From Tragulus kanchil (taxonomy: Eukaryota; Chordata; Mammalia; Artiodactyla; Tragulidae), in contig JAIOJX010000028.1 of NCBI GenBank assembly GCA_022376925.1, forward strand, positions 68,785,001 to 68,849,000: a DNA stretch of 64,000 nt, written 5' to 3'. Position numbers and translations under genes: made by a program. A model generated the notes under the pieces. It saw only the letters and a list, made by a program, of their open reading frames with translations, was not told where the DNA came from and did not search any database. Of this stretch, positions 47,792-59,111 are shown in pieces; the stretch's first letter is position 1, and each line of letters starts with the position of its first letter.

Positions 47792-48128
47792 AATGTTAGA
47801 GATAAGGACACAGTGATGAAACGGCTGGTCTTCTTGGCAGAAACAGTGACAATGAAAATGTAAGGATTTAATAATAAAGATATCAATTTAGGATCTTTCT
47901 CTACTATAGGCTTTTAAAATTACAGTAAGCATCAAGTTTAGGGAAGAATATATAATATTCAATACTGTTATGTATGTGTAAGAGTGTAAAAAAAGTGACT
48001 ACAGTTCATACAGAACTATGAATAGCTTCAGATTTACCATAATTTGTAAGCTAACATTTTAAGTTTTTACTGTTTTTTGCATGCTAGCAGCAAATGTGAG
48101 ATTCTTGGATTATATATAAATTATTCTA
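47792..48128. other. Intergenic DNA, no feature seen
   Basis: Same sequence as 46641-46958 in its first part. No supported gene. Confidence 0.5.
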
Positions 48129-48379
48129 TTATTCATGGCACAGCAAGCAGCATAAGAATTATGTTTGCATAAGTTTATTCTGACCATGAAGTGCCACTAA
48201 AACAATGCAGAGAGAAACAAATGGATGGATGCAATGGGTTGTGTCACAACTGAGGAATTTACAGACTCAGAGAACGTTATTAACTATGCCTGACTGACCA
48301 CTATCCCTAGGAAGTCATGTTTTAATATTAGATTATTAATGAATCTGAAGGACTACTGAATTCTATCTTTAAGGTCTTT

Positions 48380-48476
48380 CTGTGTGTGTGTGTGTGTGTG
48401 TATAGGTCTTTATATATACACACACATGCACACACATATATACACATACATATATATGCACACATATATATCATTG
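48380..48476. repeat. TG/CA/TA microsatellite
   Basis: A TG run at about 48381-48400 is followed by alternating CA and TA words (ATATACACACACATGCAC). Such purine-pyrimidine alternation can adopt left-handed DNA. The 63-codon frame across it is simple-repeat translation. A copy of the same length lies at 49460-49556. Confidence 0.9.
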
Positions 48477-48530
48477 TATACATAAACATATAAAAGATAA
48501 TCTTAACAAAGGCTGTCATTGTCTTTTCTT

Positions 48531-49208
48531 AAAAAAATGCAAAACTATGAGACCTCCATGGAGAATTACCTGGAACATCACTTTGAAAATAATGCTTTCA
48601 GTTTCTTCTAAGTCTAAATGTACATCTACTCTATGACAAGCAATTCCAATTTGCAGCATTTTATCCAAGAGAAATAAATATAATATTCACAGGGCTTGCA
48701 CAAGAATTCTCATAGCAAAATATATAAGTAACATATACCACTCAGTAATAATTCAAGCAACTCAATACTGAAAATACCAAGTGTTTTCAAGAATGGTGAA
48801 CAATTGTAATTCTCAGACATTTCTAATGGGGATACAAAATGGTTTCAGTCTCGTTTCACTGGGAAATAGTTGGGCAGTTTCAAATATTAAATATACACTT
48901 ACTGTACCTTTGTCCTTGTGCATGGTGGTGAGTAATATTTGGGTTGAAGGCAGCAAGAAGAAAAGCAGTAGAATAAGCCACACATATCTTTTTTTCCTGG
49001 TTAGGAAAAAAATAAATAAAAGTTGTATAGACACTCACCAGAAAGTTTTTGCTTATATAGCCCATGCCTATCAATCAGAAAAGCTTGGAAAGTTAGTATT
49101 TTACTATTGCAGGAGAAAATGAGATTTAAGCATTAGTAATAAAGTGTCAAAGCAGTGAGATTATGGGGATTTTTTTTTTTTTTTTTGCTTTCAAGAGTAT
49201 AGGGAATC
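48531..49208. other. Intergenic DNA, no gene called
   Basis: A 113-codon plus frame (48781-49122) overlaps minus frames of 73 and 64 codons in the same place. None has a domain I recognise, and the flanks are AT-rich. Copied at 49861-50202. Confidence 0.5.
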
Positions 49209-49459
49209 TTATTCATGGCACAGCAAGCAGCATAAGAATTATGTTTGCATAAGTTTATTCTGACCATGAAGTGCCACTAAAACAATGCAGAGAGAAACAA
49301 ATGGATGGATGCAATGGGTTGTGTCACAACTGAGGAATTTACAGACTCAGAGAACGTTATTAACTATGCCTGACTGACCACTATCCCTAGGAAGTCATGT
49401 TTTAATATTAGATTATTAATGAATCTGAAGGACTACTGAATTCTATCTTTAAGGTCTTT

Positions 49460-49556
49460 CTGTGTGTGTGTGTGTGTGTGTATAGGTCTTTATATATACA
49501 CACACATGCACACACATATATACACATACATATATATGCACACATATATATCATTG
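49460..49556. repeat. Second copy of the TG/CA/TA microsatellite
   Basis: Same repeat count as at 48380-48476, through duplication 19. Confidence 0.9.
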
Positions 49557-50291
49557 TATACATAAACATATAAAAGATAATCTTAACAAAGGCTGTCATT
49601 GTCTTTTCTTAAAAAAATGCAAAACTATGAGACCTCCATGGAGAATTACCTGGAACATCACTTTGAAAATAATGCTTTCAGTTTCTTCTAAGTCTAAATA
49701 TACATCTACTCTATGACAAGCAATTCCAATTTGCAGCATTTTATCCAAGAGAAATAAATATAATATTCACAGGGCTTGCACAAGAATTCTCATAGCAAAA
49801 TATATAAGTAACATATACCACTCAGTAATAATTCAAGCAACTCAATACTGAAAATACCAAGTGTTTTCAAGAATGGTGAACAATTGTAATTCTCAGACAT
49901 TTCTAATGGGGATACAAAATGGTTTCAGTCTCGTTTCACTGGGAAATAGTTGGGCAGTTTCAAATATTAAATATACACTTACTGTACCTTTGTCCTTGTG
50001 CATGGTGGTGAGTAATATTTGGGTTGAAGGCAGCAAGAAGAAAAGCAGTAGAATAAGCCACACATATCTTTTTTTCCTGGTTAGGAAAAAAATAAATAAA
50101 AGTTGTATAGACACTCACCAGAAAGTTTTTGCTTATATAGCCCATGCCTATCAATCAGAAAAGCTTGGAAAGTTAGTATTTTACTATTGCAGGAGAAAAT
50201 GAGATTTAAGCATTAGTAATAAAGTGTCAAAGCAGTGAGATTATGGGGATTTTTTTTTTTTTTTTTTGCTTTCAAGAGTATAGGGAATCTT

Positions 50292-50954
50292 ATTCAAATT
50301 TGTTTTCACAACATTAAACAGAATTATCATGATTTCTAAGGGAATTCCCTCCAGTTAGATAAAATGTGTTTGTGAGTTGATTAGAAAATGTTTTCCATGC
50401 ATTGTTTATTTTTCATCTTTTCACAGAATAAAAGACAAGCCAAATTTCTACTCATGATTCTGTTAACAAGTTTTTACTACTGACTTTATTTAAAAATGTC
50501 CATACGTATAATAGTTCTATAAATATATTTCAACTTTAACTATGTTAAATGAGCCATTTTACATTCCTTGAGCTCACAGGAGGCTGAAATACATACTATG
50601 AGACAAAGGAATTACATATAATATGAAAACACAGCTAAAGTTCTAACCACCCACTATTCTGAATATTTCATAGAGCATGCAATTTTAAAATCAGTTTCAA
50701 AAGTCATTATAATAAGTTAATATAATAATTTATAGATAGCTAAATTTATATAGTCTGATATAAAGCAAAAGACTGTTTATTAAATTAAAAAATAACTAGT
50801 ATATGTAGTCTCTAGTCATTCTTCTAAATACAGTATCTGTTTTCATACCTATCTTAAGTACTTTCAATCTCCATGAAATGGAATATTCTGTTGCTTGTCT
50901 TCTCAAAATAGATTGCTCTTCCTAATTATTCAAGATATAATCTCTTTTTAAAAT
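50292..50954. other. Unique AT-rich DNA, no feature seen
   Basis: No supported gene or repeat. Confidence 0.55.
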
Positions 50955-51296
50955 TTTTTTTTTTTAACATTTATTTTTATTTATTTATTTATTTACTTTC
51001 TGGAAGGGGTGGGGTGGGGAGGGAGGGGGATGGGCGGGCCACTTCTATTGGTCTTTCATTTCTCTATTTTCATCCGTCTTTGTTCTTCGGCTCCTGTGGG
51101 CCTCCCATCCCGGTGGCCTCTGTCGTCGCAGAGCGCCGGCTCTGGGCGCATGCGCACCGGAGCTCCTGCTCGGTAATTGGACACATCAGTCCAGTCGCTC
51201 CGCGGCATGTGGGGTCTTCCCAGGCCAGGGATGGAACCGGCGTCCCTTGCACTGAAAGGCGTTGTCCTTACCCACTGGACCACCAGGGGAAGCCCG
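50955..51296 (-). mobile_element. tRNA-Glu-derived SINE (CHR type), young-looking
   Basis: Same family as 2009-2365. The minus strand reads GGGCTTCCCCTGGTGGTCCA at the head; CpG sites are well kept (CATCCCGGTGGCCTCTGTCG, GAGCGCCGGCTCTGGGCGCA), suggesting a recent insertion. The A-tail side shows TTTA repeats. ATAATCT words on both sides (about 50938 and 51301) are a possible target-site duplication. Confidence 0.88.
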
Positions 51297-51957
51297 AGAG
51301 ATAATCTTTTAACCATCACTTGGAGTCTATTAATTACCTGCTATTCTCAAAATATGCCACAATTTTTTCTTCCTCTACCTACAGTACTCTTTGTTAGCTG
51401 AATAAACTGATTCAAAAATTACTTCCTCTAGAGAAGTTTTGTTAACCCAATAACCTGGGTTTTGTACCTCTCTCATTGTATCCTGTCACCTCTGCAATGA
51501 TCCTCTTGTGTTGTTTTATTATATTCCTTGTTTTGAAATTTCTCAGCCAACAGACTGTGGTGTTCTTGTAGGTATTTACTCTTTCCTTATTTTATCCCTA
51601 TCACTTAAATGTAGTGTTCAAAATATCATACCAAATATCATTTACCCTTGTATCTACATTTATGGATTGAATAAGCCCAATCACAATTTCTGGTACCTTC
51701 AGCTATCATCAGCATAGTATTGGTTGGCTAAGGCCAAATCTGTGATTCTGATTAAAATTTGGCTAAATCATGATGAGTATCTGAGTAGAAGAGATCTTAT
51801 TATAGTGGTAAGTATTATTGAAATCACGGATATCCTCACCACACTAGAGATTAGATAGTAAACTGTTTAGTCAACTAAATTTTTTAGACTTTCTCTACCT
51901 GCAACTGTAAGAGACTAAAGATACTTTCCAATGAATTCTATTGTGTTCAAATAAAAC
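51297..51957. other. Intergenic DNA, no gene called
   Basis: Single copy before 51466, then part of duplication 20. The 69-codon plus frame at 51508-51717 has no recognisable domain. Confidence 0.5.
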
Positions 51958-53763
51958 TCTGAGCCTCTTCAACAAGTGGTGCTGGGAGAATTGGACAGCT
52001 ACATGCAAAAAAATGAAGGTGGAACATTCCCTGACACCATACACTAAGATCAACTCAAAATGGATTAAAGACCTACATGTAAGACCAGAAACCATCAAAC
52101 TCTTAGAGGAGAATATAGGCAAAACCCTCAAGGACATCATTCAAAGCAAGATCTTCTCTGACCCACCAACTAAAATAGTAGAACTGAAAAGAAAAATAAA
52201 CATATGGGACTTCATGAAACTTAAAAGTTTTTGTACAGCTAAAGAAATTACAAAAAAGCTCAACAGACACCCCACAGAGTAGGAGAAAATCATAGCAAAT
52301 GAAACAACAGACAAAGAATTAATCTCCAAAATCTACAAGCAACTCAGACAACTCAGCACAGGGAAAACGAACAACCCAATGAAAAAATGGGAAAAAGACC
52401 TAAAGAGACGCCTCTCCAAAGAGGACATACAGATGGCCCAAAAGCACATGAAACGATGCTCAACCTCACTTATTATTAGAGAAATGCCAATTAAAACTAC
52501 AATGAGATATCACCTCACACCCGTCAGAATGGCCATCTTCAAAACATCTGCAGACAATAAATGCTGGAGAGGGTGCGGAGAAAAGGGAACCCTCTTGCAT
52601 TGCTGGTGGGAATGTAAACCTCTCTCATTGTATCCTGCCCTCAGACCTCTTGTGTTGTTTTATTATATTCCTTGTTTTGAAATTTCTCAGCCAACAGACT
52701 GTGGTGTTCTTGTAGGTATTTACTCTTTCCTTATTTTATCCCTATCACTTAAATGTAGTGTTCAAAATATCATACCAAATATCATTTACCCTTGTATCTA
52801 CATTTATGGATTGAATAAGCCCAATCACAATTTCTGGTACCTTCAGCTATCATCAGCATAGTATTGGTTGGCTAAGGCCAAATCTGTGATTCTGATTAAA
52901 ATTTGGCTAAATCATGATGAGTATCTGAGTAGAAGAGATCTTATTATAGTGGTAAGTATTATTGAAATCACGGATATCCTCACCACACTAGAGATTAGAT
53001 AGTAAACTGTTTAGTCAACTAAATTTTTTAGACTTTCTCTACCTGCAACTGTAAGAGACTAAAGATACTTTCCAATGAATTCTATTGTGTTCAAATAAAA
53101 CTCTGAGCCTCTTCAACAAGTGGTGCTGGGAGAATTGGACAGCTACATGCAAAAAAATGAAGGTGGAACATTCCCTGACACCATACACTAAGATCAACTC
53201 AAAATGGATTAAAGACCTACATGTAAGACCAGAAACCATCAAACTCTTAGAGGAGAATATAGGCAAAACCCTCAAGGACATCATTCAAAGCAAGATCTTC
53301 TCTGACCCACCAACTAAAATAGTAGAACTGAAAAGAAAAATAAACATATGGGACTTCATGAAACTTAAAAGTTTTTGTACAGCTAAAGAAATTACAAAAA
53401 AGCTCAACAGACACCCCACAGAGTAGGAGAAAATCATAGCAAATGAAACAACAGACAAAGAATTAATCTCCAAAATCTACAAGCAACTCAGACAACTCAG
53501 CACAGGGAAAACGAACAACCCAATGAAAAAATGGGAAAAAGACCTAAAGAGACGCCTCTCCAAAGAGGACATACAGATGGCCCAAAAGCACATGAAACGA
53601 TGCTCAACCTCACTTATTATTAGAGAAATGCCAATTAAAACTACAATGAGATATCACCTCACACCCGTCAGAATGGCCATCTTCAAAACATCTGCAGACA
53701 ATAAATGCTGGAGAGGGTGCGGAGAAAAGGGAACCCTCTTGCATTGCTGGTGGGAATGTAAAC
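51466..53763. repeat. Direct duplication 20 (step about 1144-1152)
   Basis: Positions 51466-52619 recur at 52618-53763. The first 30 bases of the second copy are corrupted: TATCCTGCCCTCAGACCTCT stands for a true stretch of about 28 bases at 51480-51507. The rest matches. The unit contains the left flank and first half of the plus-strand L1, so the L1 5' junction appears twice. Confidence 0.95.
51958..52619 (+). mobile_element. First, clipped copy of the 53102-54511 L1
   Basis: Contains the left target-site duplication and the first 649 bases of the L1, then ends at the joint of duplication 20. The 160-codon frame at 52379-52861 runs from L1 ORF2 into unrelated repeated flank and is a product of the joint. 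Confidence 0.92.
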
Positions 53764-54511
53764 TGATACAGCCTCTATGGAAGACAGTCTGGAGATTTCT
53801 TAAAAAACTAAAAATAGAAGCACCATACAACCCAGCAATCCCACTCTTAGGCTTATATCCTGATGAAATCAAAACTGAAAGAAGCACCTGTACCCCAATG
53901 TTCATTGCAGCTCTCTATACAATAGCCAAAACATGGAAGCAACCTAGATGTCCATCGACGAATGAATGGATCCAGAAGCTCTGGTACATATATACAATGG
54001 AATACTACTCAGCTGTTAAAAGAAATGCAGAAGACTCAATCCTAATGAAGTGGCTGGCTCTAGAACCTATCATAAAAAGTGAAGTAAGTCAAAAAGAGAA
54101 AGACAAATACAGTATACTAACACACATATATGGAATCTAGTAGGACGGTCTTGATATCACACACAGGGAACTCATGAAAAAAAAAAAAAAAAAAAACAGA
54201 ACATAGACATAGGGACATCGTGGTGAATAAATAGGGAGGGGGAAGCATGGAGGAAGTAACAAGGAAACCTATAATGTTATGTGTGGAAAAGATAGCTAGT
54301 GTCACAGTGCTAAGGGAATAGGAGTGCTTACAATGGCTTGGGGCAAAGGTCTGGAGGGGTGGGATGGGGCGATCTGAGTGGGTGGGGACCATGGATATGC
54401 ATATGACTGATCTGGGAGCATACATGTATGTGAACAACAAAACTCTGTAAAACCTTTAAAATAAAGAATAAAAAAAAAAAAATTAAAAAAAAAAAAAATC
54501 TGAGCCTCTTC
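53102..54511 (+). mobile_element. 5'-truncated L1 with 13-bp TSD
   Basis: L1 body of about 1.38 kb from 53115 to the A-rich tail ending at 54498. TCTGAGCCTCTTC flanks it at 53102-53114 and 54499-54511. The L1's own sequence just before its truncation point would also read AGCCTCTTC (see the minus-strand L1 near 59595 and 60655), so the 5' joint used about 8-9 bases of shared sequence. It holds the ORF2 C-terminus, a 3' untranslated part with AATAAAGAATAAA, and a long A-tail. The 3' region is the same subfamily as the L1 at 58247. Confidence 0.94.
53115..54140 (+). pseudogene. L1 ORF2 C-terminal part, one internal stop
   Basis: One frame runs from the truncated L1 start to a stop at 54138-54140. 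It is interrupted by TAG at 53424-53426, where the related minus-strand L1 has tryptophan (HPTEWEK), so TGG has become TAG. The Cys-rich motif of L1 ORF2 is intact: C-x3-C-x7-H-x4-C, with the first Cys at about 53706 and the last at about 53757. The region is the part after the reverse transcriptase domain, so no catalytic activity is expected. The first copy at 51971-52619 carries the same stop at 52280-52282. Confidence 0.92.
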
Positions 54512-54847
54512 CTTAGCAGAAAAAAAATTCAGTAGTCTGATGGTCAGTTCTATGTGTCAGTTTGACTAAGTGGCACCAAGATATCTACTAGGTGTGTCTG
54601 TGAGGGTGGGTTTCCAGATGAGATTTAAGTGTTTGATTATCAGACTAAGTAGGGCAAATCACCCTCACTAATTTGGGTGAGCTTCATCCAATCTGTTGAC
54701 AGCCCAAATAGAAAAAAAAGGTAAGAGAAAGGGTGAATTTGTTTTCATTTTGAGCTGAGACATCTGTCTTCTCCTGACCTTGCATATCAGTCCTCCTGGT
54801 CCTCTGGCTTTTGGACATAGATTAGGGCTTACACTAGTGGCTCCCTG
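54512..54847 (+). mobile_element. First, clipped copy of the 55664-56157 LTR-like repeat
   Basis: Begins at about 54537 and ends at the joint of duplication 21. Confidence 0.55.
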
Positions 54848-54870
54848 AATTTGGTTTTCACTGCCTTTCT

Positions 54871-55637
54871 TTGCTGGTGGGAATGTAAACTGATACAGCC
54901 TCTATGGAAGACAGTCTGGAGATTTCTTAAAAAACTAAAAATAGAAGCACCATACAACCCAGCAATCCCACTCTTAGGCTTATATCCTGATGAAATCAAA
55001 ACTGAAAGAAGCACCTGTACCCCAATGTTCATTGCAGCTCTCTATACAATAGCCAAAACATGGAAGCAACCTAGATGTCCATCGACGAATGAATGGATCC
55101 AGAAGCTCTGGTACATATATACAATGGAATACTACTCAGCTGTTAAAAGAAATGCAGAAGACTCAATCCTAATGAAGTGGCTGGCTCTAGAACCTATCAT
55201 AAAAAGTGAAGTAAGTCAAAAAGAGAAAGACAAATACAGTATACTAACACACATATATGGAATCTAGTAGGACGGTCTTGATATCACACACAGGGAACTC
55301 ATAAAAAAAAAAAAAAAAAAGACAGAACATAGACATAGGGACATCGTGGTGAATAAATAGGGAGGGGGAAGCATGGAGGAAGTAACAAGGAAACCTATAA
55401 TGTTATGTGTGGAAAAGATAGCTAGTGTCACAGTGCTAAGGGAATAGGAGTGCTTACAATGGCTTGGGGCAAAGGTCTGGAGGGGTGGGATGGGGCGATC
55501 TGAGTGGGTGGGGACCATGGATATGCATATGACTGATCTGGGAGCATACATGTATGTGAACAACAAAACTCTGTAAAACCTTTAAAATAAAGAATAAAAA
55601 AAAAAAAAATTAAAAAAAAAAAAATCTGAGCCTCTTC
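54871..55637 (+). mobile_element. Third piece of the plus-strand L1 (3' half, second copy)
   Basis: Starts at TTGCTGGTGGGAATGTAAAC inside ORF2, where duplication 21 lands, and ends with the tail and right target-site duplication at 55625-55637. The 138-codon frame at 54851-55267 begins in filler and is not a separate ORF. Confidence 0.92.
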
Positions 55638-55663
55638 CTTAGCAGAAAAAAAATTCAGTAGTC

Positions 55664-56157
55664 TGATGGTCAGTTCTATGTGTCAGTTTGACTAAGTGGC
55701 ACCAAGATATCTACTAGGTGTGTCTGTGAGGGTGGGTTTCCAGATGAGATTTAAGTGTTTGATTATCAGACTAAGTAGGGCAAATCACCCTCACTAATTT
55801 GGGTGAGCTTCATCCAATCTGTTGACAGCCCAAATAGAAAAAAAAGGTAAGAGAAAGGGTGAATTTGTTTTCATTTTGAGCTGAGACATCTGTCTTCTCC
55901 TGACCTTGCATATCAGTCCTCCTGGTCCTCTGGCTTTTGGACATAGATTAGGGCTTACACTAGTGGCTCCCTGGCTCTCAGGCCTTTGTATTTGGACTTA
56001 AGCTCTACCACTGCCTTTCATTGCCTTTTCGTGAGGAAACAGCAAATCATGGGACTTGCGCTTCATAAATGTGTGAGCCAGTCCCTCATTATAAATTATC
56101 TATTTATCTATCTTGTATTGATTCAGTTTCTTTGGAGAAGTCTGGCTAATACAAGTA
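55664..56157 (+). mobile_element. Old ERVL/MLT2-like LTR remnant
   Basis: Ordered words TGGTCAGTTCTATGTGTCAG, GTGTGTCTGTGAGGGTGGGT, CAAATCACCCTCACTAATTT, GAGCTTCATCCAATCTGTTG, GACATCTGTCTTCTCCTGAC, TCTTTGGAGAAGTCTGGCTA and ending CTAATACAAGTAG fit an old mammalian LTR family as I remember it. Exact family uncertain. No internal retroviral region is visible. Confidence 0.6.
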
Positions 56158-57150
56158 GTTTCTCTTTGCTCTTAGTGTAACAATGCCCAAAATTTTCTTA
56201 CCATCCTTGAACTTATTTTCTAGATTTTCCTCAGTTCCAATTTTCTTTCTTCATTGGGTTCTTCACATATGCTCTCCCAACCTGCCAGTTTGTGATCCTG
56301 ATGTCAGTGTCTCATGTTTTTCCATCAATATACTTTCCTTTTGATCCTTCTTGAATCATGCAATAAAAATCACAATTGTGTCTTAAAGATTAAGAATATC
56401 TTTATAGTGAGGAAATTATAGGAGAAGTCTTTCCCTAACCAAGAGGAGAAGTGTAAAATATATGATGAGAAATAATCTCATCACTAGCTTGAAGACATTA
56501 TCTTAGATTCCTCTATCTGACATCAGCCACATTCTTCATGAAATCTGGATAGAAGATCATTAGTGTAGGAGATGACAATAACATATATAGTTTGTAAGAA
56601 AAGAAAATGGAATTTTTGCATTTTAAAAATCTTCCCTCTTCCATTTGACCACTTTATTTTATGCTCTGATGCTATGTTAAAATATGTTAAACTATGCTCA
56701 GTAGAAGAGAAAATAGATAATTTTTTCAAACCTAAATTTTGATTCAAGGAAAAAGATCACTGATATCTGGCATCAAGTTGAGGTTAAAGAGGAAAGAAAG
56801 ATTACATTTATATATTTTCGCTATACACACACATATATATATATGCTTACGAATATACACATATATGTGCATGTATATATATCAGATATAAATCCAGCAG
56901 CTACATATATCATTCATGTGGCATCTAGCTATCACTTATACATCTTACATACCTTTATCAATTTACACTTTGCAAGTGGAAATTGGTAGAGAGAAACCAA
57001 AAAACAGGTCACAAGAGATTAAAATAGTTTTTGAAAAGTAAGGACTAACAGAGGGGAAGAAAACTGAAAAGTTTAAATGATGAGTGTAGGAATATCTTTA
57101 AGATCTAGAATGAATGAACACTCATAAAAGAATGAATGCATGATATATAT
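56158..57150. other. Intergenic DNA with TA/CA microsatellite
   Basis: No gene. A TA/CA-rich run lies at about 56822-56885 (copied near 57919-57982). The 74-codon minus frame at 56523-56747 has no domain I recognise. Confidence 0.55.
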
Positions 57151-58612
57151 TTTTTAATTATTTTAAATTCTTTATTTTAAAGGTTTTATAGAGTTTTGTT
57201 GTTCACAGACATGTATGTTCCCAGATCAGTCATATAAGTATTCCTGGTCCCCACCCCCATTTCCCCCCATCCCACCCCTCCGGACCATTGCCCCAAGCCA
57301 TTGTGAGCAGTCCTATTCCCTTAGCACAATGACATTAGCTATCTTTTCCACACATGACTTCCATGTTACTCCCTCCATGCCTCCTCCTCCCTATTTCTTC
57401 CCCACAATGTCTTTATGTCTATGCTCTGTCTGTTTTTCCATGAGTTCACGTGTGTTATCAAGACTGTCCTACTAGATTCCATATATATGTAGTTTACTTT
57501 ACTTGTCGGAAATTATAGGAGAAGTCTTTCCCTAACCAAGAGGAGAAGTGTAAAATATATGATGAGAAATAATCTCATCACTAGCTTGAAGACATTATCT
57601 TAGATTCCTCTATCTGACATCAGCCACATTCTTCATGAAATCTGGATAGAAGATCATTAGTGTAGGAGATGACAATAACATATATAGTTTGTAAGAAAAG
57701 AAAATGGAATTTTTGCATTTTAAAAATCTTCCCTCTTCCATTTGACCACTTTATTTTATGCTCTGATGCTATGTTAAAATATGTTAAACTATGCTCAGTA
57801 GAAGAGAAAATAGATAATTTTTTCAAACCTAAATTTTGATTCAAGGAAAAAGATCACTGATATCTGGCATCAAGTTGAGGTTAAAGAGGAAAGAAAGATT
57901 ACATTTATATATTTTCGCTATACACACACATATATATATATGCTTACGAATATACACATATATGTGCATGTATATATATCAGATATAAATCCAGCAGCTA
58001 CATATATCATTCATGTGGCATCTAGCTATCACTTATACATCTTACATACCTTTATCAATTTACACTTTGCAAGTGGAAATTGGTAGAGAGAAACCAAAAA
58101 ACAGGTCACAAGAGATTAAAATAGTTTTTGAAAAGTAAGGACTAACAGAGGGGAAGAAAACTGAAAAGTTTAAATGATGAGTGTAGGAATATCTTTAAGA
58201 TCTAGAATGAATGAACACTCATAAAAGAATGAATGCATGATATATATTTTTTAATTATTTTAAATTCTTTATTTTAAAGGTTTTATAGAGTTTTGTTGTT
58301 CACAGACATGTATGTTCCCAGATCAGTCATATAAGTATTCCTGGTCCCCACCCCCCCATTTCCCCCCATCCCACCCCTCCGGACCATTGCCCCAAGCCAT
58401 TGTGAGCAGTCCTATTCCCTTAGCACAATGACATTAGCTATCTTTTCCACACATGACTTCCATGTTACTCCCTCCATGCCTCCTCCTCCCTATTTCTTCC
58501 CCACAATGTCTTTATGTCTATGCTCTGTCTGTTTTTCCATGAGTTCACGGCGTGTGTTATCAAGACTGTCCTACTAGATTCCATATATATGTGTTAGTTT
58601 ACTTTACTTGTC
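56411..58612. repeat. Direct duplication 22 (step 1097-1105)
   Basis: Positions 56411-57507 recur at 57508-58612. Near its end the first copy lacks CGG in TTCACGGCGTGTG, and three bases in ATATATGTGTTAGTTT. C-run length differs near 57250/58348. The unit ends inside the minus-strand L1. Confidence 0.95.
57151..57507 (-). mobile_element. First, clipped copy of the minus-strand L1 3' end
   Basis: Holds the tail and about 340 bases of the 3' untranslated region of the L1 at 58247, then ends at the joint of duplication 22. Confidence 0.92.
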
Positions 58613-59111
58613 TTTCTCTTTTTGACTTACTTCACTTTTTATGATAGGTTCGAGAGCCAGCCACCTCATTAGAACTGAGTCTTCTGCATTTCTTTTAACA
58701 GCTGAGTAGCATTCCATGCATATATGTACCAGGGCTTTTGTATCCATTCATTCGTCAATGGGCATCTAGGTTGCTTCCATGTTCTGGTCATTGTATAGAG
58801 AGCTGCAATAAACACTGGGGTACAGGTGCTTCTTTCAATTTTGATTTCATCAGGATATAAGCCTAATAATGGAATTGCTGGGTCATAGGGTGCTTCTATT
58901 TTTAGTTTTTAAGGAAATCTCCATACTGTCTTCCATAGAGGCTGTATCAGTTTACATTCCCACCAGCAATGCAAGAGGGTTCCCTTTTCTCCGCACCCTC
59001 TCCTGCATTTATTGTCTGTCAATTTATTGATAATGGCCATTCTGACGGGTGTGAGGTGGTATCTCATTGTGGTTTTAATTTACATTTCTCTATAATAAGT
59101 GAAGTTGAGCA

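Larger units (their letters stand above)
45818..48109. repeat. Direct duplication 18 (step about 1151)
   Basis: Positions 45818-46958 recur at 46971-48109, with filler 46959-46970. The second copy starts inside the SINE and loses two bases at once (CATGGCATGTGGGATC against CATGGCTTGGGATC). Duplications 17 and 18 overlap, so the piece 44683-44916 occurs three times. Confidence 0.94.
48129..50291. repeat. Direct duplication 19 (step 1080)
   Basis: Positions 48129-49210 recur at 49209-50291. The only differences I noticed are G at 48620 against A at 49700, and one extra T in the run near 50251. The TG and ATAC microsatellites inside have exactly the same lengths in both copies. Confidence 0.96.
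53744..55973. repeat. Direct duplication 21 (step about 1126)
   Basis: Positions 53744-54847 recur at 54871-55973. The filler 54848-54870 is a shortened reading of the true continuation: TTCACTGCCTTTCT stands for CTACCACTGCCTTTCATT at about 56007-56024, with about 20 bases lost before it. A-run lengths differ between copies near 54178/55302. Confidence 0.95.

Noticed and set aside
48781..49122. 113-codon frame present twice (also 49861-50202), suggesting a duplicated gene
   Set aside because: The second copy is due to the false re-read. The frame itself has no recognisable domain and overlaps other chance frames.
52379..52861. 160-codon frame that looks like an L1 ORF2 fused to a new tail
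   Set aside because: It crosses the joint of duplication 20, so the fusion is probably artificial.
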